From Allium sativum (taxonomy: Eukaryota > Streptophyta > Magnoliopsida > Asparagales > Amaryllidaceae): a DNA stretch of 64,000 nt. The notes below the pieces were generated by a model. The model searched no databases and was not told the origin of the DNA. It saw nothing but the letters and a program-made list of their open reading frames with translations. The position numbers and the translations under genes are program-made. The stretch covers positions 620,075,303 to 620,139,302 of the forward strand of contig CM060910.1 in NCBI GenBank assembly GCA_030737875.1, read 5' to 3'. The first letter of the stretch is position 1; the number at the start of each line of letters is the position of its first letter. Below are positions 60,111-64,000 of this stretch, piece after piece.

Positions 60111-60845
60111 CTTGTCTTTATAGGACTTCTGCCTATCTTGAGCCATCTTCATCTATCGTCGAATAAGGTCAATCTTTTCGACATTTCCCTAACCATATTT
60201 GGCCCAAGTAATAATCTTTCTATATATTCCCACCAACAAGTTGGTGATCTACAGGATCGTCCGTACAATGCTTCGAAGGGTGCCATGCCGATGCTGGCTT
60301 GATAGTTTTTATTATAGGCAAACTCTACTAAAGGAAGATGCTCTTTCTAAGTCCCTCCGAAGTCTAGGATACATAGTCTTAAAAATCTTCAAGAATCCCA
60401 TTCACCCTCTCTGTCTGTCCGTCGGTCTGAGGATGATAAGTGGTGCTCAAACACAATTGTGTACCTAATGCTTCTTGCAAGCTCCTCCAATATTCGTTGG
60501 TAAAGATGGGGTCACGATCACTCACGATGCTGGAAGGTACTCCATGAAGATGAACTATCTCACGAACATAAATTGCTGCCAACCATGATGTCGTCCTCTA
60601 ACTCTTAACTGGAATAAAGTGAGCACTCATAATGAGTCTATCCACTAACACTCAAATACTGGTGTTACCTTTCTTCGATCTAGGCAACCCATCTATGAAA
60701 TCCATAGAGACGCTCTCCCATTTCCACTGCGGGGCCTCTAAAGGATGAAGTAAACCACCGAGCTCCCTTTGCTCAGTGATGACTTGCTGGCAAATCAGAT
60801 ATTGAGAAACAACGATGCTACATCTTTCTTAATCCCATCCCAAAA
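60111..60845 (-). pseudogene. F2 integrase core
   Basis: The start matches FFWDG-KKDVA of the integrase zinc region, just after a deletion junction. The first aspartate (SMDFIDGLP, near 60695), the second (IVSDRDPIF) and the glutamate (SLQEALGTQ) are present, and QTDGQTERVN is intact here. Several stops and frameshifts break it, for example TGA within the TSI-VLVDRL stretch near 60660 and others at 60580-60640 and 60120-60180. Not functional. Confidence 0.88.
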
Positions 60846-61516
60846 GAAAACCCTTTCTTAAGTAGCTCCCTTACTTGCTTACTCAGCTCCCTCCTTTCCC
60901 TTGGAGCCATATGGAGCACTGGTAATGCAACCGGCTTTGCATTGTCCACCAGATATATACGAAAATCAATCTCGCGCCTTAGAGATAAGCCTCATACCTC
61001 ATCAAAAACATCAGAATAATCTTGAACCATTGGAACAGATTGCAAATCATTGGCAGATGCATCAAGAGACTCTAGGAAACTAAGCATAACAGACCCTTGG
61101 GGGTCACAAGAAACTTCGAGGGTCTTCCCATGACAAGTTAGGAGTCTAACAACCCTCCTCTCACAATCCAGAATGGCCCCATATGTGGTAAGCCATTCCA
61201 TTCCTATAATCAACCCATAGCCCATAAACCCGAGCACACATGCATCACACTCAAACTTGACGCCTAACAAAGATATTCTCAAACCTTGACAAATCACAAA
61301 TAAATGAACCGAACCACCAATGGAGTTTGAGACAACAATGGGATCCACTACCATACTAGTATTTAAGTGCAGAGATTCAACTACAAAACTAGATATAAAC
61401 GAATGCGAAGTGCTAGAATCAAAAGAAGTTCTTATAGGAAGATTGGAAAGAGAAATCAAACCTTCCATGGAAACTTTCCTACCTCTATCTGATGCACTAG
61501 CCACGAGAGCATTCAC
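60846..61516 (-). pseudogene. F2 protease and reverse transcriptase stub
   Basis: The protease motif reads FDSSTSHSFIS: the catalytic aspartate is present but the glycine of DSG is serine (61412-61420). GYGLIIGMEWLTTYGAILDC follows, with E where F1 has D. A TGA at 60992-60994 follows YSDVFDEV. The first 45 or so residues of reverse transcriptase remain ([35 protein letters not shown]). They then join directly to integrase at about 60842-60851. The palm and all RNase H are absent. Confidence 0.9.
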
Positions 61517-62022
61517 TTTCTCTCTAGAGGTTCCTGTCCTTTGACTTTACCCTTGCTTCCTTGGGCACCCCCTAGAATAGTGTCCAACCTCTTCACAGAC
61601 GAAGCAAGCATTCTTCCTTTTCCTACGGTCCTGGGCCAGGTGACCCTCTCGCCCACAACTTTGGCACTTCCTCTTACTCTTAGCCTTGTGATTCTTTACG
61701 CCCTTCTTCCGTTGTTGCTGCTGTCCTTTCTTGGGCTATACCTTTTTATTTTGTGTTTTCTCAATCTTAACTTCTTCCTTTCAGATTTATTTGAACTTTA
61801 TTTATGTTCCCTTCCTGGGCCATCATTTCTCTCATCCTTGTGCTGTACTCCTTAGCCCTAACTCCCTTGTTCTCCTTTTACCATCCTTGTGTAATAAGCT
61901 AACAAGTCTCTCGAAAGTTGCCTCCATCGCATGGAAATTCTTACGAAGCTCGAGAAAGTTAGCCGCAGGTGATACTACTGTAGCTACAGATGGAGTTTAG
62001 GCACTTCATTGCCCTTCGACAT
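61517..62022 (-). pseudogene. F2 gag remnant with zinc knuckles
   Basis: ATG at 62022 opens MSKGNEVPKLHL and then a stop. A following Gag-like piece (ANFLELRKNFHAMEATFERL) lies in another frame. The knuckle region has CFVCEEVGHYSRGC intact, while the first knuckle reads CQSCGREGHLAQD with Arg in place of the last Cys. The capsid core seen in F1 (YWWE, WADFRMRF blocks) is missing, so gag has an internal deletion as well. Confidence 0.75.
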
Positions 62023-62253
62023 GTGCCGCAGTTCAAACATGCCTACGACATTGTGCCGGAATGGGGACACCTTTCAGGAAGAATCGGTTCCCAGGACAAA
62101 AAGAAAAAGGAATCAAGTGGAGAATCGAGAGATATTTCCTATGGCTTTAGGGAATATGTTTTTCAAAATAGACTTTTCTTTTTGAAAATGCTTTCTTTTA
62201 AAACCTTTTTGAAAATAGTTTTCAAAAACTTTTATCCAATCTGGTAACCTTCA
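62023..62253 (-). other. F2 5' leader
   Basis: Non-coding leader between the primer site and gag. Its beginning resembles the F1 leader (repeated TTTTGAAAA and CTTTTTGAAAA). Confidence 0.7.
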
Positions 62254-62266
62254 GCTCTGATACCAA
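62254..62266 (-). other. F2 primer-binding site
   Basis: TTGGTATCAGAGC on the minus strand, one base after the LTR end. Confidence 0.9.
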
Positions 62267-62267
62267 G

Positions 62268-62942
62268 TGTGACACCCCACGTCCATTAATGTCACTCGCT
62301 AAGGGAATGCATTAAGTTTCGTGAAGCGCTATAGGTAAACAGACAAAGAATGATTACAAGACAGATATAAATAAGACAACAACGGAAAATTTAAATTTTT
62401 ATTTCAACCATAAAACATAATACCATGGTCCACAATTTCACTAGTCACAAAAACCATTACAATAAAATAACTTCTGTCTTGCTTCATCAGAGTACACAAG
62501 TAAATAAAAAGCATCATTTCCCAATTAAAAGAGTTAAGCCATAATAGAGACAAGAACTTGAGCCATACTTCAAAAATAGCTCCTAACAAGATGATATATG
62601 AATCCTGACTAAGCCTGAGTGTTTCCTCCCTGAGAACCAGGGGGAACGGAAGAAAGAAGGAGAAACAAAAGGGTCAAACATAAAGTCTGGCGAGTCTAGC
62701 TACTTTTAGCCACTAAACAAATAAAAGTAACATGATAGGTATATAAAATGGATAAGAGAGAGATCATTACATTAATGGCAGGTGTGACAAGGTAAGCAAG
62801 ATAAGGTGTATGTGCCTCACTAATGATTACTCTACACTATTACTAGTATAACTGAAATGAGATGATCCCTTCCACTATGAGTTGGTCGGCTTAGGTCATA
62901 CGTCCAAGTATACCCTAACCACTACCCTAATCGATCGGCTCC
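62268..62942 (-). repeat. F2 5' LTR, part adjacent to the primer site
   Basis: Similar to 45059-45600 of the F2 3' LTR. It includes about 150 bp absent from that copy (near 62590-62740), with the GAACC-G-run-AACGGAAGAA block. It is interrupted at 62943 by F3, so the rest is off-window. Confidence 0.88.
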
Positions 62943-64000
62943 TGTAACACCCCACCTCCGTTAAGGTCACTCACAAGGGAATGCCTTAACTTTGGTGGAG
63001 CATTTTAGTAAACAGAGCAGAAACTTACAAGACAGATAAAACAGTACTTGAAAAATTTATAACTTTATTTCAACAGAAGCTTGGTTACATCCTTTCAAAT
63101 CACAATATCATAATTCAAGTACAAAATATCAGTCTTGTACAAAAGCCTTCAGAATGCATAGTTTAAAATCATAATCCCCACAGAAGAAGACAAGCCATAC
63201 TTTAAGCACTGCAAGCGGAAGAAATCTGGATCAAGCTAGAGTATTCCCTTCTACAAAACCTGGGGGGGAGAAACGGAAGACAAGAGGCGAAACAACAAGG
63301 GTCAGACAAAAGTCTGGCAAGTCCAGTGATTTTCAGTTATGAACAGATAATAATAACATGACATGAAAATAAATCTGGATGAGAGATAACTGTAACAGAT
63401 GTAGCAGATATGACAGAAGAACAGAATGATATAAGCTATTGCTTTACACTTCTCTGCACTAATACTAGTATAACAGAATTAGGTGTCACCCTAATGTCTA
63501 AACTGAAACAGAAATAGGTACAGAATAATTTCCATGCTAGTAATGGGCCTTTACCACCCGATCAGAAACAGACAGAAGCAGAATGTAGCATAAGGTGTAC
63601 ACTAGTAATTGGGCCTTTACCACCCGAACAGACGGTACCACGCAGAAATAGACAGGTGTTGCCACCCAACAGAAACAGACGGTACCAACAGAAACAGACA
63701 TAACTAAGTGTACCCTAAAACCCTACCCCAAGCGATCGGCTCCCTAATACATAAATACCCTGTGCCAGCCCCACCGAAGGGTGTATCATTCCCTAAAGGG
63801 GCAACCTTTGAATGACACAGACCTATTTACAGATGTCACGGCGTCTTACATCCTCAGAGGCAGACCGGGATCCATGCACGCACATGACCCGGTTGGAACG
63901 CACCATCAACACCCCTCGCCATTATCAGAATGAACCTCCTATAATTAGTTCAGTAAGCGTGCCCGGACCCTACCTACTGTTGGGTCGAAGTTTTGATACC
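62943..64000 (-). mobile_element. F3, LTR of a third Ty3-gypsy family
   Basis: The element ends in GGAGGTGGGGTGTTACA (minus strand) at 62943 and continues past the window. It shares the LTR plan of F1 and F2 (CACCCCACCTCCG start on the plus strand, G-run block near 63261, TACTAGTATAAC near 63470, GGGGCAACC near 63798) but is otherwise different. It holds repeats of CAGAAACAGAC and GGGCCTTTACCACCCGA at 63535-63705. No primer site follows, so this is the outer end of a 3' LTR or a solo LTR. GCTCC at 62938-62942 is the likely target site. Confidence 0.8.
63535..63705. repeat. CAGAAACAGAC / GGGCCTTTACCACCCGA repeats in F3 LTR
   Basis: GGGCCTTTACCACCCGA occurs twice (63547 and 63608). CAGAAACAGAC or close variants occur at least four times, with GGTACCA between some of them. 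Confidence 0.8.

Noticed and set aside
1..64000. CRISPR-like or prokaryotic operon organisation
   Set aside because: The short tandem arrays are AT-rich minisatellites without unique spacers, and the coding content is plant retrotransposon. Nothing bacterial is seen.

Overview
The window is plant nuclear DNA, most likely from an angiosperm and probably a eudicot. It is AT-rich and holds Ty1-copia elements primed by initiator Met-tRNA and Ty3-gypsy chromoviruses with a C-terminal chromodomain, plus a hAT-type miniature element. I found no intact host gene. Nearly all long open frames belong to decayed retrotransposons, so this looks like gene-poor repetitive chromatin. The species cannot be named from the sequence.

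Region 1-7031 holds two minus-strand pieces of an unusual giant LTR. The piece at 1-3003 is inserted into the piece at 3004-7031. Region 7032-8840 is unassigned.

Region 8841-34047 is a four-level nest in which every level has matching 5-bp target-site duplications (TSDs). The outermost is C2, a Ty1-copia element on the + strand (8841-34047, TSD ACTCA). Inside its gag lies S, an apparent solo LTR of about 4 kb on the - strand (9753-32363, TSD ATCTT). Inside S lies C1, a Ty1-copia element on the - strand (13471-32045, TSD AGTTC). Inside the C1 integrase lies G1 on the + strand (16008-29937, TSD TTTGA). G1 has two LTRs of about 6.4 kb around an internal region of only 1,043 bp with no coding capacity. 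It is a non-autonomous derivative of the Ty3-gypsy chromovirus type. Its LTR has a TATA box about 0.9 kb in, a GC-rich exon-like island with a splice-donor-like edge, arrays of small hairpins, and a chain of stem-loops whose pairing is kept by compensatory and G-U changes. I regard this as the most novel content of the window.

Region 34048-45058 is AT-rich spacer. It contains microsatellites, a hAT-type miniature element with an 8-bp TSD (39365-40020), a possible Helitron-like or inverted-terminal element (40565-42015), a tRNA-like SINE head (43256-43345), and a 0.75-kb inverted duplication with exon-like pieces (43425-44990).

Region 45059-64000 is a second nest of minus-strand Ty3-gypsy chromoviruses. 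F2 (45059 to beyond 62942) has lost the core of gag and all of reverse transcriptase/RNase H. It is interrupted by F1 (48604-59284, TSD GTCAT), a nearly complete Tekay-like element with several stops and two frameshifts. The 5' LTR of F2 is in turn interrupted by F3 (62943 to the window end). The F1 and F2 LTRs carry GTCGAC clusters at the same place, and F1 also has a palindromic pair of E2F-type sites.
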